Assembly (NCBI GenBank): GCA_963737425.1
Contig: CAVTSX010000010.1
Span: forward strand, 1,054,001-1,118,000
Origin: DASXRA01 sp963737425
GTDB lineage: Bacteria > Actinomycetota > Actinomycetes > Mycobacteriales > Jatrophihabitantaceae
Direction of reading: 5' to 3'
DNA length: 64,000 bases
A model generated the notes under the pieces. The model ran no database searches, had not been told where the DNA came from, and saw only the letters and a program-made list of their open reading frames with translations. A program made the position numbers and the translations under genes. The stretch's first letter is position 1. Every line of letters begins with the position of its first letter. Below are positions 51,168-60,383 of the stretch, in pieces.

Positions 51168-52229
51168 CTACTCCTCGCGCTCGGGCGTGTCGCCGCGACC
51201 GGCCGGGCCCCTGACCGAGCGTTCTGACCGGGCCGGCTCGCCCATCGGGTCGTCCTCGGCGTCGCTGTGGATATCGATTCGCCAGCCGGTGAGCCGCGCG
51301 GCAAGCCGGGCATTCTGCCCTTCACGTCCGATCGCGAGCGAGAGCTGGAAATCCGGAACGACGACGCGCACGGCCTGCGCCACGGGGTCGACGACCCGCG
51401 AGGCCACGATGTGGGCGGGAGACAGCGCATTGCCGACATACGTGGCCGGCTCGTCTGCCCAGTCGATGATGTCGATCTTCTCGCCGTGCAACTCGGCGAC
51501 GACGTTGCGCACCCGCTGGCCCATCGGGCCGATGCAAGCTCCCTTTGCGTTGAGACCGGGCACCGATGTGCGTACGGCGATCTTGCTGCGATGTCCGGCC
51601 TCACGAGCGACGCCCACGATCTCGACGCTGCCATCGGCAATCTCGGGTACCTCGAGCGCAAAGAGCTTCTTGACCAGGCTCGGATGGGTCCGGCTGACCG
51701 TGACCTGTGGTCCGCGCATGCCGCGCACGACACCGACGACGTAACACTTGAGCCGCGTGCCGTGTGTGTACTCCTCGCCAGGTACCTGCTCCGATTGCGG
51801 AAGCACCGCCTCGATCTTGCCGATGTCGACAAGGACAAGTCCACGCTGGGCGGCGTACGCGTCGGCCTGGATGACACCGGTGACGACATCGCCCTCGCGG
51901 CCGGAGTACTCGCCGAAGGTCTGATCGTGCTCCGCGTCGCGTAGTCGCTGCAGGATCACCTGCCGAGCGGTCATCGCCGCGATCCGGCCGAAGTCGTTGG
52001 GAGTGTCGTCGTACTCCTCGAGCAACTCGCCGTCACTGTCGAGATCTTGCGCCCACACAACGACCTCGCCGCTCTTTCGGTCGATCACCACGCGCGCGTG
52101 GGGCATCGAGTGCGGAGTGTGCTTGTAGGCGGTCAGCAGCGCGGTCTCCAAGGCGTCGATGATCGTCTCGAACGAGATCTCCTTCTCGCGCTCGATGCTG
52201 CGCAGCGCCGCGATATCGACATGGACCAC
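51168..52229 (-). CDS. nusA: Transcription termination/antitermination factor NusA
   Basis: NusA binds RNA polymerase and controls pausing and termination. The 353-residue protein has an N-terminal domain (1-115), S1 (about 125-195, GREGDVVTGVIQ) and two KH domains (GPMGQRVRNVVAELHGEKID and LSLAIGREGQNARLAARLTGW). The C-terminal acidic repeats of E. coli NusA are absent, as usual in actinobacteria. GTG 52229 begins 3 bp after rimP. The last residues form a charged tail. Confidence 0.96.
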   Translation of the reverse strand: MVHVDIAALRSIEREKEISFETIIDALETALLTAYKHTPHSMPHARVVIDRKSGEVVVWAQDLDSDGELLEEYDDTPNDFGRIAAMTARQVILQRLRDAEHDQTFGEYSGREGDVVTGVIQADAYAAQRGLVLVDIGKIEAVLPQSEQVPGEEYTHGTRLKCYVVGVVRGMRGPQVTVSRTHPSLVKKLFALEVPEIADGSVEIVGVAREAGHRSKIAVRTSVPGLNAKGACIGPMGQRVRNVVAELHGEKIDIIDWADEPATYVGNALSPAHIVASRVVDPVAQAVRVVVPDFQLSLAIGREGQNARLAARLTGWRIDIHSDAEDDPMGEPARSERSVRGPAGRGDTPEREE

Positions 52230-52232
52230 GGT

Positions 52233-52748
52233 TCAGCCCTTCCCCTCTTCGGTGGCGCTCGCGTGCCCGCGGCGAAACTCGATCTCGACTTTTCCCCGGC
52301 CGAGCTCGCCCCACGGGACGTGCCGCGCGGCACCGCTCGTCTCGATGCGCACACCGGTGTCGTCGACGTCGAGCACCCGCCCGGTTACCAGCGCATCGTC
52401 GACGGCGACCGACACCAGCCGGCCCCGGGCGCGGCGCCAATGGCGCGGCTCGGTCAGTGGCCGGTCGATGCCGGGCGAGGTCACCTCGAGCACGTACGGC
52501 TCGTCCAGTCCGAGGGTGTCCGGTTCGGCGTCGAGCACGTCGGATATGGCGCGGCTGAGCTCTGCTGCACCGTCCAGATCTACGCCGTCGTCGGCGTCGA
52601 CCGTCACCCGGATCTGGCTGCGGCGTCCGACGACACGCACCGCGAGGTCCTCGAGGTCGTAGCCGGCCGCCTCGACCACGGGGGTGAGCAATGCCTGGAG
52701 TCGGTGGCGCGCCGCATCGGGGGGCGAACTGGCCTTCGCGGACGGCAT
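52233..52748 (-). CDS. rimP: Ribosome maturation factor RimP
   Basis: RimP aids assembly of the small ribosomal subunit. The 171-residue product has the typical two domains, with YVLEVTSPGIDRPLTEPRHWRR in the first half and a C-terminal SH3-like part ending FRRGHASATEEGKG. ATG 52748 has GGAGGA 7 nt upstream. It is the first gene of the rimP-nusA-ylxR-infB unit and is divergent from the Tat-type gene. Confidence 0.95.
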   Translation of the reverse strand: MPSAKASSPPDAARHRLQALLTPVVEAAGYDLEDLAVRVVGRRSQIRVTVDADDGVDLDGAAELSRAISDVLDAEPDTLGLDEPYVLEVTSPGIDRPLTEPRHWRRARGRLVSVAVDDALVTGRVLDVDDTGVRIETSGAARHVPWGELGRGKVEIEFRRGHASATEEGKG

Positions 52749-52819
52749 CGGGCGTTCCTCCCTCGGTGTGCAGTTGTGGCGCAGCTTGTCCGCGCCGTAC
52801 GTGCCGGTTGAGCTTAACC

Positions 52820-52832
52820 AGTCTGCGAGACT
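52820..52832. promoter_or_regulatory. Short dyad in the rimP divergent promoter region
   Basis: AGTCT, GCG, AGACT is a small inverted repeat, extended by CC and GG on each side, in the 114-bp region between rimP and the Tat-type gene. A TTGAGC box precedes it on the plus strand. It may be an operator or part of a promoter. Confidence 0.3.
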
Positions 52833-52862
52833 AGGCCGCCTTATGGCCACCAGCTCGCCGTC

Positions 52863-53345
52863 ATGATCACCCGTCGTCAGGCGCTGACCACGGGTGCGGT
52901 GATCGCCACGGGCGCCGCCGGTGCGGCTCTCGGCCTGGTCCGGCCGATCCGACACCACCGCGCCGCGGTCGTCGAACCGCCGGCGGGGCTGAGCAGCGCG
53001 CTTGCCCGCGAGCACGACCTGATGGCCGCGCTTCGAACGGCAATGCAGCACGATCCGGCACTGAAGGCCCGCCTCGGCCAGGTCTACGACGACCACTCAG
53101 CGCACGCGATTGCCCTCAAATCTGCCGTTAATGCGTTTTCTGCCGATGCACCCGCGTCACCCACGTCGTCCCCACCGTCGTCGCTCACGCCGGCAACCAG
53201 CGCTTCCCTCCAGCAGTTGCGCGCGGCCGAGCTGACTGCGGCGCGCCTCGCCGCGGCCGAGTCCGCGACCCTTGCCGGTGCGAACGCCGCGTTGCTCGCC
53301 AGCATCTCGGCCTGCGAGTCCACGCACGCGGAGCTTCTGGCGTGA
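52863..53345 (+). CDS. Exported alanine-rich protein with Tat-type signal
   Basis: This is a 160-residue protein whose N-terminus MITRRQALTTGAVIATGAAG has the twin-arginine pattern and a hydrophobic stretch, so Tat export is likely. The mature part is helical and rich in Ala. It has a Ser/Thr/Pro linker (TSSPPSSLTPATS) in the middle. M. tuberculosis Rv2843, also next to rimP, has similar features, but the identity is by position. The stop overlaps the DUF4439 gene by 4 bp. No function is known. Confidence 0.8.
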   Translation: MITRRQALTTGAVIATGAAGAALGLVRPIRHHRAAVVEPPAGLSSALAREHDLMAALRTAMQHDPALKARLGQVYDDHSAHAIALKSAVNAFSADAPASPTSSPPSSLTPATSASLQQLRAAELTAARLAAAESATLAGANAALLASISACESTHAELLA

Positions 53346-53818
53346 GCGCCGTGCTGACCGTGTGGCAGAACGCCCTCGGTGCGGAGTACGCCGCCGTGTT
53401 CGGGTACGGAGTTCTCGGCCCGCAGCTCAGCGAAGGCACCTCGCCAACGCTTGCCCGGGCGTGCCAGCAGGCACACCGCGCGCTGAGCGAGCAAACCGCC
53501 GAGCGGCTGACCGCAGCCGGTCAGTCACCGGCCGCAGCGCAGGTCGACTATCCGCTGCCGTTCCCCGTCGACGACGAGCGAAGCGCGCTGCAGTACGCCA
53601 TCAGGCTCGAGACGGCGGCGGCGTCGGCATGGCGCTATCTCATCGCCGTCGCCGCAGACCCGCACGCCGATCAGGCCGATCTGGCGGCCAGGCAGGCGCA
53701 GACGATCCGCGGCTCGGCCCAGGATGCGCTGACCGCGAGTGCGGTGCGCGCCATGCAATGGCGGCGCCGGGGCACTCCCGCGAAGTCGACGGTGCCCTTC
53801 CCCGGCATTGGAGTGTGA
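53342..53818 (+). CDS. DUF4439 ferritin-like protein
   Basis: This is a 158-residue four-helix ferritin-like protein. ALGAEYAAVFGYGVLGP and AIRLETAAASAWRYLIAV are the two helix pairs. Each holds a Glu (in AEYAA and in LETAA), but the other metal ligands of true ferritins are not obvious. GTG 53342 overlaps the preceding stop (GTGA), so both are co-translated. Position next to rimP matches M. tuberculosis Rv2844. A partner role to the exported protein upstream is inferred. Confidence 0.87.
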   Translation: MSAVLTVWQNALGAEYAAVFGYGVLGPQLSEGTSPTLARACQQAHRALSEQTAERLTAAGQSPAAAQVDYPLPFPVDDERSALQYAIRLETAAASAWRYLIAVAADPHADQADLAARQAQTIRGSAQDALTASAVRAMQWRRRGTPAKSTVPFPGIGV

Positions 53819-53831
53819 GCCGGGCGGTGTT

Positions 53832-54509
53832 CTAGAGCCAGCCCTCGATCACCGGACGCAGGTCAGCCAGCCGGGCGATCACCGCATCCGGCTCGCCCTC
53901 GACGTGGCCGCGCTGCCACTCGGGCACCTTGCTGTGCGGAACGAGCACTGCGCGCATACCAACCGACTTCGCGCCGTGGATGTCGTCGAACGGGCGATCC
54001 CCGACGAACACAGCGCGCGAGGGGTCGGCCACGTCGACTGCCGCCAGCGCCGCCCGGAAGGCCTCGGCGTGCGGCTTCGTCCAGGGAATCTCCGAGGTGT
54101 ACACGGCACCGTCGAGCAGGGCCAGCACCTCGTCGCGGGCGAAGATGTCTTCGTGCCGCTCGCGGGGCCAGATCGTGTTGGAGAGCACGCCGATGCGGAT
54201 GTCCTGGGCCCGCAGCCAGGCGAACAGCTCCGGTACGTCAGGGTCGAGCAGGGTGTGCGGTTCCCACCACGCGTCGTACTTGGCCAGGAAGTCGTCGTCG
54301 GCGTCGACGCCCGCGGCCTGCAGAACATCGACGAACGTCGCGCTCACGTGCTCGTCACGCGAGCGCGTCCAGGCGAGATCCTCGGCAGCGCCGAGGCGAT
54401 CGGCCAGCGAGGAATCGCCGGTGGCCGCGAGCCAGGACTCGCGGACGTCGAGCGTGTGCCACGGGGTCAGCGTGCCGCCCCAGTCGAAGATGACTGCGTC
54501 AATTGCCAC
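53832..54509 (-). CDS. HAD superfamily hydrolase with altered motif I
   Basis: This is a 225-residue HAD-fold protein, possibly a phosphatase or dehalogenase-like. Motif I reads FDWGGTLT, so the second Asp of the phosphatase motif DxD is Gly. Motif II is LSNTIW, the motif III Lys is in IPWTKPHAEAF and motif IV is FVGDRPFDDIHGA. GTG 54509 is chosen from the conserved VIFDWGG start. The gene converges with the DUF4439 gene (13 bp apart). Neighbours give no clue to the substrate. Confidence 0.9.
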   Translation of the reverse strand: MAIDAVIFDWGGTLTPWHTLDVRESWLAATGDSSLADRLGAAEDLAWTRSRDEHVSATFVDVLQAAGVDADDDFLAKYDAWWEPHTLLDPDVPELFAWLRAQDIRIGVLSNTIWPRERHEDIFARDEVLALLDGAVYTSEIPWTKPHAEAFRAALAAVDVADPSRAVFVGDRPFDDIHGAKSVGMRAVLVPHSKVPEWQRGHVEGEPDAVIARLADLRPVIEGWL

Positions 54510-54556
54510 GAGGTACGACGATATCGGCCGGGCGCACCTCGATTTCGCGGCAGCCG

Positions 54557-55423
54557 TCAGAACAGCACCGTCGACAATGTGCCGACCTGGCGCATGCCCA
54601 GACGCGCATAGAGCCGTCTGGCGGGCAGGTTGAAGTCGTTGACGTAGAGGCTCACCGTCGGAGCGAGACGCAGCGCGTGCTCGATCACCGCGGCCATCGC
54701 GCCCGTCGCCACTCCGCGACCACGGCAGTCGGGACGCACCCACACGCCCTGCACCTGGCTGGTGCGTCGTGACACGGCCGCGAGCTCCGCCTTGAACACG
54801 ACATCGCCGCGCTCGTCGAGCCGCACGAAGGCCCGCCCGGCAGCGATCAGTTCGGCCAGCCGCAGCCGATAGGCCGGCCTGGCCGCAGCAGGCAGGGGCG
54901 CGATGCCGAGTTCCTCGGCGAGCATCGCCGCGGCTGCGGGAAGGTAGCGGTCTATGTCGTCCGGGCGGGCCGGGCGCAGCTGCGGGTCAGCGGCGTCGCG
55001 GGCCGGCGCCGCACTGACCAGCAGCGGCTGGCAGGAACGGACCATCCGAGCGGGCCCCCAGTGCTGGGACAGCGCCGGCCACAGGGTCGCCATCGTGTCG
55101 GCTCCGGCGATGATCGACGAACACCGGCGCGGGCGCAGGCCAGCGTGCTGGGCAAGGGCGTGCCACTCGTCCGGCCCGCCACCCACAGGCAGCACGTTGC
55201 CACCGAGATAGCACGCCGCGCGCACGCTGCCCGGTGGCCCCACGCCGACCATGCCGACGCCGAGGCGCTCACCACGCAAGGTTGCGGCGCTCTCGATGCG
55301 CGCTGCGACAACGGCATTCGTGATGGGGTCCCGGTCGATCAACCGCTGCACCGACGTCAGGTCACGGTCGTCCAGCTCGCGAACGGTGCAGGTCGTCTCG
55401 GTCGCCGGACGCAACGCGGTCAC
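54557..55423 (-). CDS. DUF4081 domain GNAT acetyltransferase
   Basis: The 288-residue protein has an N-terminal DUF4081 domain (about 1-140) that does not look catalytic and a C-terminal GNAT domain with the acetyl-CoA loop VWVRPDCRGRGVATGAM and a PARRLYARLGM tail. M. tuberculosis Rv2867c is the same two-domain type with ispG next to it, as here, separated only by one inserted gene. GTG 55423 is the likely start. Its acceptor is unknown. Confidence 0.9.
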   Translation of the reverse strand: MTALRPATETTCTVRELDDRDLTSVQRLIDRDPITNAVVAARIESAATLRGERLGVGMVGVGPPGSVRAACYLGGNVLPVGGGPDEWHALAQHAGLRPRRCSSIIAGADTMATLWPALSQHWGPARMVRSCQPLLVSAAPARDAADPQLRPARPDDIDRYLPAAAAMLAEELGIAPLPAAARPAYRLRLAELIAAGRAFVRLDERGDVVFKAELAAVSRRTSQVQGVWVRPDCRGRGVATGAMAAVIEHALRLAPTVSLYVNDFNLPARRLYARLGMRQVGTLSTVLF

Positions 55424-55486
55424 GATCGCTGACGCTACCGGCTCATGCTCCGGCCATCCGCGAGGACGCGACCCTTAGTCGATCTC

Positions 55487-55544
55487 GGGGGCCGACCCTG
55501 AATCGAGCGGGGCCCAGCACCACCCCGGAAAGGGGGGCCGACCC
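55487..55544. repeat. Duplicated GGGGGCCGACCC upstream of the flippase-like gene
   Basis: The 12-mer GGGGGCCGACCC occurs at 55487-55498 and 55533-55544 in the 158-bp gap between the GNAT and flippase-like genes. It may be a binding site pair or chance in G-rich DNA. No clear promoter was seen. Confidence 0.35.
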
Positions 55545-55581
55545 CAGAGACAGGGCATGCCGCCGGCCGCAGGGTTGATCC

Positions 55582-56535
55582 ATGGCCGTTCTCACCGCAT
55601 CCGATGTCGCCTCGGGCGGGTCGTCGCGACGGGCGAGCCTGCTGGGCGGTGCCGTGGCAATCGCCTCTGTCGCGCTGCTCGTCCTGCAACTGCGCAACGT
55701 CGCGGTCGGCGACCTGTTCGCCGATGTCCGCGTCGGCTGGGTGCTCGCGGGAGTCGGCGGCGCCGCCGTGTCACTCGCTGCGGCCGCACACAACCTGTCG
55801 GCATTCGCCCCGCTTCGGCTGCGCGCCGCCGACACGTTGCGCGCCCAGCTCGCGATCTGCGGGCTGCGGGTGATCGCTCCGTCCGCCGTAAGCACCCCGG
55901 CGATCGGCGCGAGGTATCTCACCCGTAGCGGGCTCAGCACGGCCGGCGCGCTCACCGTCGTCGGTACGGCCCAGGCTGCACAGTTGATCATGACGATTGT
56001 GGTGGTCGGCGTGATCGCCGCGACCAGCGCGTCCGACCTGCCGGTGCCCGGCGTGGAATCGACCCTGCTCGTGGTCGCCGCTGTCGCGGGGCTGGTCACG
56101 ATCGCCGTGCTCGTCGGGCGTCGGGTGCCCTCGGTTCGACGGATGGTGGGTGGCACGGCTGAGGCCTTCCGGCAGATCGCAGCGCATCTGCGCGAGCACC
56201 CGATGCGGGTACTGACCGGGCTCGCGGCGTCAGCCGGGCTGACCGTTGCGCACGTGGCAACGTTCGCGTGCTGTGTCCACGCAGTGGGTGGTAACGCGCC
56301 GAGCCTGACGCTGACCGCGGTCTACCTCGGCGCTGCCAGCGCAGGATCACTCGTGCCCACGCCGGCCGGGGTCGGTGCTGTCGAGTCGGCAATGATCGGC
56401 GGGTTGGTGGCCGGTGGCGTATCGCCCGTCCACGCCACCGCCGCGGCGTTGCTGACTCGACTGATCACCGTGTGGGCGCCGGCTATCCCAGGATGGTGGG
56501 CGATCCGATCGTTACGCCACGACGGACTGCTCTGA
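55582..56535 (+). CDS. Lysylphosphatidylglycerol synthase TM region-like (UPF0104) membrane protein
   Basis: This flippase-like integral membrane protein has 317 residues and about eight membrane segments. It has the UPF0104/MprF-TM signatures VPTPAGVGAVESAMIGGL near residue 260 and the N-terminal LRVIAPSAVSTPAIGARYLTR. Only the membrane part is present, not the lysyl-transferase domain. It is inserted between the DUF4081 GNAT and ispG on the opposite strand. A lipid or glycolipid translocation role is inferred from the family. Confidence 0.88.
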   Translation: MAVLTASDVASGGSSRRASLLGGAVAIASVALLVLQLRNVAVGDLFADVRVGWVLAGVGGAAVSLAAAAHNLSAFAPLRLRAADTLRAQLAICGLRVIAPSAVSTPAIGARYLTRSGLSTAGALTVVGTAQAAQLIMTIVVVGVIAATSASDLPVPGVESTLLVVAAVAGLVTIAVLVGRRVPSVRRMVGGTAEAFRQIAAHLREHPMRVLTGLAASAGLTVAHVATFACCVHAVGGNAPSLTLTAVYLGAASAGSLVPTPAGVGAVESAMIGGLVAGGVSPVHATAAALLTRLITVWAPAIPGWWAIRSLRHDGLL

Positions 56536-56541
56536 GCAGGC

Positions 56542-57711
56542 TCAGACGACCGACACCGACGGCTCGCCGGAGATCGCGCCGTCGGCGGACATCTGCTCGG
56601 CAAGGCGCATGGCTTCCTCGATCAGCGTCTCGACGATCTGCGACTCGGGAACAGTCTTGATGACCTCGCCCTTGACGAAGATCTGGCCCTTGCCGTTACC
56701 CGAAGCCACCCCGAGGTCGGCCTCGCGCGCCTCACCGGGACCGTTGACGACGCAGCCCATGACGGCGACGCGCAGCGGCACCTCCAAGCCTTCCAGACCC
56801 GCGGTGACCTTGTCGGCGAGGGTGTAGACGTCGACCTGTGCCCGCCCGCACGACGGGCACGAGACGATCTCCAGGCGCCGTTGCCGCAGATTGAGCGACT
56901 CGAGGATCTGCAGCCCGACCTTGACCTCCTCGACCGGCGGCGCAGACAGCGACACGCGGATGGTGTCGCCGATACCGCGCGAGAGCAATGCACCGAACGC
57001 GACCGAGGACTTGATCGTTCCCTGGAATGCCGGGCCGGCCTCGGTGACGCCGAGGTGCAGCGGGTAATCGCATTGCTCGGCGAGTTGCTCGTAGGCACGC
57101 ACCATGACGACGGGGTCGTTGTGCTTGACCGAGATCTTGAAATCGCGGAAGCCGTGTTCCTCGAACAGCGACGCCTCCCACAAGGCTGACTCGACGAGCG
57201 CCTCGGGGGTGGCCTTGCCGTACTTGGCAAGCAACCGCTTGTCGAGTGAACCGGCGTTGACGCCGATGCGAAGTGAGACCCCCGCGTCGGCGGCCGCCTT
57301 GGCGATCTCACCGACCTTGTCGTCGAAGGCCTTGATATTGCCGGGATTCACCCGCACCGCAGCGCAGCCGGCATTGATCGCGGCGAATACGTACTTGGGC
57401 TGGAAGTGGATGTCGGCGATCACCGGGATCTGCGAGTGCTTCGCGATCTCCGGCAGCGCGTCGGCGTCGTCCTGGGACGGCACCGCGACTCGTACGATGT
57501 CGCAGCCCGAGGCTGTCAGTTCGGCGATCTGCTGCAGCGTGGTGTTGACGTCGGCCGTGAGTGTGGTCGTCATCGACTGGACCGAGACCCGCGCGTCACC
57601 CCCAACGGCAACCGAGCCGACCTTGATCTGGCGAGACTTGCGCCGCGGCGCCAAGACCGGCGGCGTCGCTGGGCCGACAGCGGGCATACCTATCGATACG
57701 GGAGTCGTCAC
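56542..57711 (-). CDS. ispG: 4-hydroxy-3-methylbut-2-enyl-diphosphate synthase IspG (GcpE)
   Basis: This enzyme performs the seventh step of the MEP isoprenoid pathway and contains a 4Fe-4S cluster. The C-terminal cysteines are in SCPSCGRAQVD and MGCVVNGPGE, and the TIM-barrel part carries VQSMTTTLTADVNTTLQQI. The length, 389 residues, is that of the bacterial two-domain type. GTG 57711 is the first start. Together with dxr two genes upstream it supplies isoprenoid precursors. Confidence 0.96.
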   Translation of the reverse strand: MTTPVSIGMPAVGPATPPVLAPRRKSRQIKVGSVAVGGDARVSVQSMTTTLTADVNTTLQQIAELTASGCDIVRVAVPSQDDADALPEIAKHSQIPVIADIHFQPKYVFAAINAGCAAVRVNPGNIKAFDDKVGEIAKAAADAGVSLRIGVNAGSLDKRLLAKYGKATPEALVESALWEASLFEEHGFRDFKISVKHNDPVVMVRAYEQLAEQCDYPLHLGVTEAGPAFQGTIKSSVAFGALLSRGIGDTIRVSLSAPPVEEVKVGLQILESLNLRQRRLEIVSCPSCGRAQVDVYTLADKVTAGLEGLEVPLRVAVMGCVVNGPGEAREADLGVASGNGKGQIFVKGEVIKTVPESQIVETLIEEAMRLAEQMSADGAISGEPSVSVV

Positions 57712-57757
57712 AGCACCAAGTATCCGCCACAGCTCATCATCACGTGCATCGCGCCGC

Positions 57758-59107
57758 TCACGTGCCGATGGATATCGGCTTGACGATGTCGGCGTAGACG
57801 ACGAGCAGCGTAATGACGATCAGCACCGAGGCGACGGCGTACATCACCGGCAGCATCTGCGCGGTATCGACATATATCGCCTGGCGCTTGCGCTCGGCAT
57901 TGACGTCGCCGACGGCGTCGGCGCCCACCGGTGCCCGCGTGCGCAGCCGTGCCCTACCGCGCTTGGCCGCCTCGACCAGCGCACCTGCCACATGCCCGCC
58001 GTCGAGTGGCAGGAGCGGCAGCAGGTTGAAGAAGAACAGCAACAGGTTCACCGTGGCGAGCAACCCGACGAGGAAGAACACCTTGTCCTGGACGTCCAGC
58101 TTGTGGCTGTCGGCGATCTGGCCGCCCAGCCGGCCGATGCCGACGACGCCGATCGCGCCTGCGGGGTCGCGCTTCTTGCCCTCGAAGATGGTGTCCCAGA
58201 GGCTGCCGATCTTGTTCGGGTAGCTGGCTAGGGCGTGCAGCCCGAGCGCGAACTGGCTGACGACCTGCCCCGGAATCTGGGTGACCGGCACCGATGCGTA
58301 ATACGAGTGCACGGCCGAGGAAACGCCGAGATAGCCGGCCTTCTTGGTCTTGTCGCTGGTGTCGTTGACGTATTTGACGTTCTCGACCGGCGTTATCGAG
58401 ACGGATTGGTCAACCCCGTTGCGCCTGATCGTGACGTCGAGCGTCTTGCCCGCGGACTGCTCGATGATCGCCACAGCCTGGTCCCACGTCGTGATGGGAG
58501 TGCCGGCGATGTTCTCGATGACGTCGCCCGGCTGCAGAACGCCGAACGCGGGCGCCCGCGGGGCACCGGCCGGGCAGGTATCACCTTGCGCCTGCGGGGA
58601 AGTCGCCGCCACCACGCACTGCGACACCGAATCCACCTTGGTGGTCGGATCGTCATGTTTCTGACCGAGGAGCGTCAGCAGCAACACCGTGAGCACGAGG
58701 TAGATGACGAAGTTCATCGTCGGGCCACCGAGCATCACGATCATCTTCTTGCCCGGCGTGAGCCGGTAGAACTGGCGCGCCTCGTCGCCCGGTCCGACCT
58801 CGGAGCGGCTCATCGTGCGGAAGTCCTCGACCGCTGTGGCCAGCCGCCGCGGCCAGCGTGAGCGCAGGCCCTCGGCACGTGGGGGCACCATGCCGATCAT
58901 GCGGATATAGCCGCCGAGCGGAACCGCCTTCACCCCGTACTCGGTGTCGCCGCGTTTGCGTGACCACACTGTCGGGCCGAACCCGACCATGTACTGGGTG
59001 ACCTTCACGCCGAACTTCTTGGCCGGCACCATATGGCCGACCTCGTGCAACGCGATGGAGGCCAACAGGCCTGCCGCGAAGATCAGGACGCCGAGCAGGT
59101 ACAGCAC
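57758..59107 (-). CDS. rip1: Site-2 membrane metalloprotease (Rip1/RseP, M50)
   Basis: This membrane zinc protease cuts anti-sigma factors and other membrane proteins. HEVGH at residues 21-25 and the distal LPLDGGHVAG motif hold the zinc. A single PDZ domain with FGVLQPGDVIENIAGTPI and IRRNG lies between. About four membrane segments are seen. GTG 59107 has GAGGAGG 5 nt upstream. The order ispG-rip1-dxr is the same as in M. tuberculosis (Rv2868c-Rv2870c). Confidence 0.95.
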   Translation of the reverse strand: MLYLLGVLIFAAGLLASIALHEVGHMVPAKKFGVKVTQYMVGFGPTVWSRKRGDTEYGVKAVPLGGYIRMIGMVPPRAEGLRSRWPRRLATAVEDFRTMSRSEVGPGDEARQFYRLTPGKKMIVMLGGPTMNFVIYLVLTVLLLTLLGQKHDDPTTKVDSVSQCVVAATSPQAQGDTCPAGAPRAPAFGVLQPGDVIENIAGTPITTWDQAVAIIEQSAGKTLDVTIRRNGVDQSVSITPVENVKYVNDTSDKTKKAGYLGVSSAVHSYYASVPVTQIPGQVVSQFALGLHALASYPNKIGSLWDTIFEGKKRDPAGAIGVVGIGRLGGQIADSHKLDVQDKVFFLVGLLATVNLLLFFFNLLPLLPLDGGHVAGALVEAAKRGRARLRTRAPVGADAVGDVNAERKRQAIYVDTAQMLPVMYAVASVLIVITLLVVYADIVKPISIGT

Positions 59108-59116
59108 CGTGCCTCC

Positions 59117-60310
59117 TCAGTTACGTCCGGCGATTTCCCGCGCGCGCCCGCGGGCCCACCTCTCGGCATATTCGACCTCCTCGACGGTACCTGGATTGCC
59201 CGCCGCCGCGTGGCGAGTGTCGAGCCATTCGCCCAGAACGTCGGTGATCGTGTCGACAATGCCCAGGAAGCTCACATCTCCGTCATGGAACGCGGTTACC
59301 AGCTCTTCATTCGCTGCGTTGTAGACCGCCGGGGCGCAGCCGCCGGCCGCACCGGCCGCGCGTGCGACCTCGATCGCCGGGAACGCCTTCACGTCCAGTG
59401 GCTCGAACGTCCAGGTCTGGGCCGTCGTCCAGTCGACAGATCGCGCAGCGCCGGGTACCCGGTCGGGCCAGCCCAGCGCCAGCGCGATGGGCAGCCGCAT
59501 GTCGGGCGGCGACGCCTGCGCCACGGTCGCGCCGTCGGCGAACTCGACCATCGAGTGGACGATCGACTGCGGGTGGACTACCACCTCGATGCGCTCGTAG
59601 GGGATGCCGAAGAGCAGGTGCGCTTCGATGACCTCGAGCGCCTTGTTGACCAGAGTTGCCGAGTTCGTGGTGATCAGCCGGCCCATGTCCCATGTCGGGT
59701 GCGCCAGCGCCTGGGCGGGCGTGACCTCGGCGAGGTCGTCGCGGGTGCGGCCACGAAACGGTCCACCGCTCGCCGTCAGGACCAATGTGGCCACCTCGGC
59801 CGTCGTGCCCGCGCGCAGGCACTGGGCCAGCGCGGAATGCTCGGAATCGACCGGCACGAGCTGACCCGGTGCCGCCCGACTGGTGACCAGCGATCCACCT
59901 GCCACCAAGGACTCCTTGTTCGCCAGCGCGACCGTTCGCCCTGCGTCGAGTGCCGCGAGCGTCGCCCGCAGACCCTGCGCTCCTGCCACTGCGTTGAGGA
60001 TGACATCGGCAGGAAACGCCGCGAGTTGAGTGGAAGCGGTCGGGCCGGTCAGGATCTCCGGTGGCGCAGCGTCGGACGGCCACACCGTGTCGAGGCGTTC
60101 TCGCAGTTCGGCGGCCTTCTCCTCGCGGCCGATTCCGACGGCGCTGACCCGCAGATCGGCCGCCTGCCCCGCAAGCGCGGCGACATCCGAGCCGCCCGCG
60201 CACACCGCGGCGACGCGGAAACGCTCGGGTGCGGCCCGCACAACGTCAATGGCTTGGGTTCCGACCGACCCGGTGGAACCCAGAACGACGACGCTTCGCT
60301 GATCGGTCAC
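59117..60310 (-). CDS. dxr: 1-deoxy-D-xylulose-5-phosphate reductoisomerase
   Basis: Dxr is the committed step of the MEP pathway and the target of fosmidomycin. NADPH-binding GSTGSVGTQAIDVV, then ANKESLVAGG, and the metal and substrate loop SEHSALAQCL with the flexible SGGPFRGR region are complete. The length is 397 residues from GTG 60310. It starts the dxr-rip1-ispG series; rip1 follows after 9 bp. It is divergent from the DUF2631 gene. Confidence 0.96.
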   Translation of the reverse strand: MTDQRSVVVLGSTGSVGTQAIDVVRAAPERFRVAAVCAGGSDVAALAGQAADLRVSAVGIGREEKAAELRERLDTVWPSDAAPPEILTGPTASTQLAAFPADVILNAVAGAQGLRATLAALDAGRTVALANKESLVAGGSLVTSRAAPGQLVPVDSEHSALAQCLRAGTTAEVATLVLTASGGPFRGRTRDDLAEVTPAQALAHPTWDMGRLITTNSATLVNKALEVIEAHLLFGIPYERIEVVVHPQSIVHSMVEFADGATVAQASPPDMRLPIALALGWPDRVPGAARSVDWTTAQTWTFEPLDVKAFPAIEVARAAGAAGGCAPAVYNAANEELVTAFHDGDVSFLGIVDTITDVLGEWLDTRHAAAGNPGTVEEVEYAERWARGRAREIAGRN

Positions 60311-60383
60311 CGGGCCATTCTCGCCGACGGGGAGCGCAATGCCAGAATGGGTCTCAGCCCGTCTGCGAGACAGGAGCACCACT

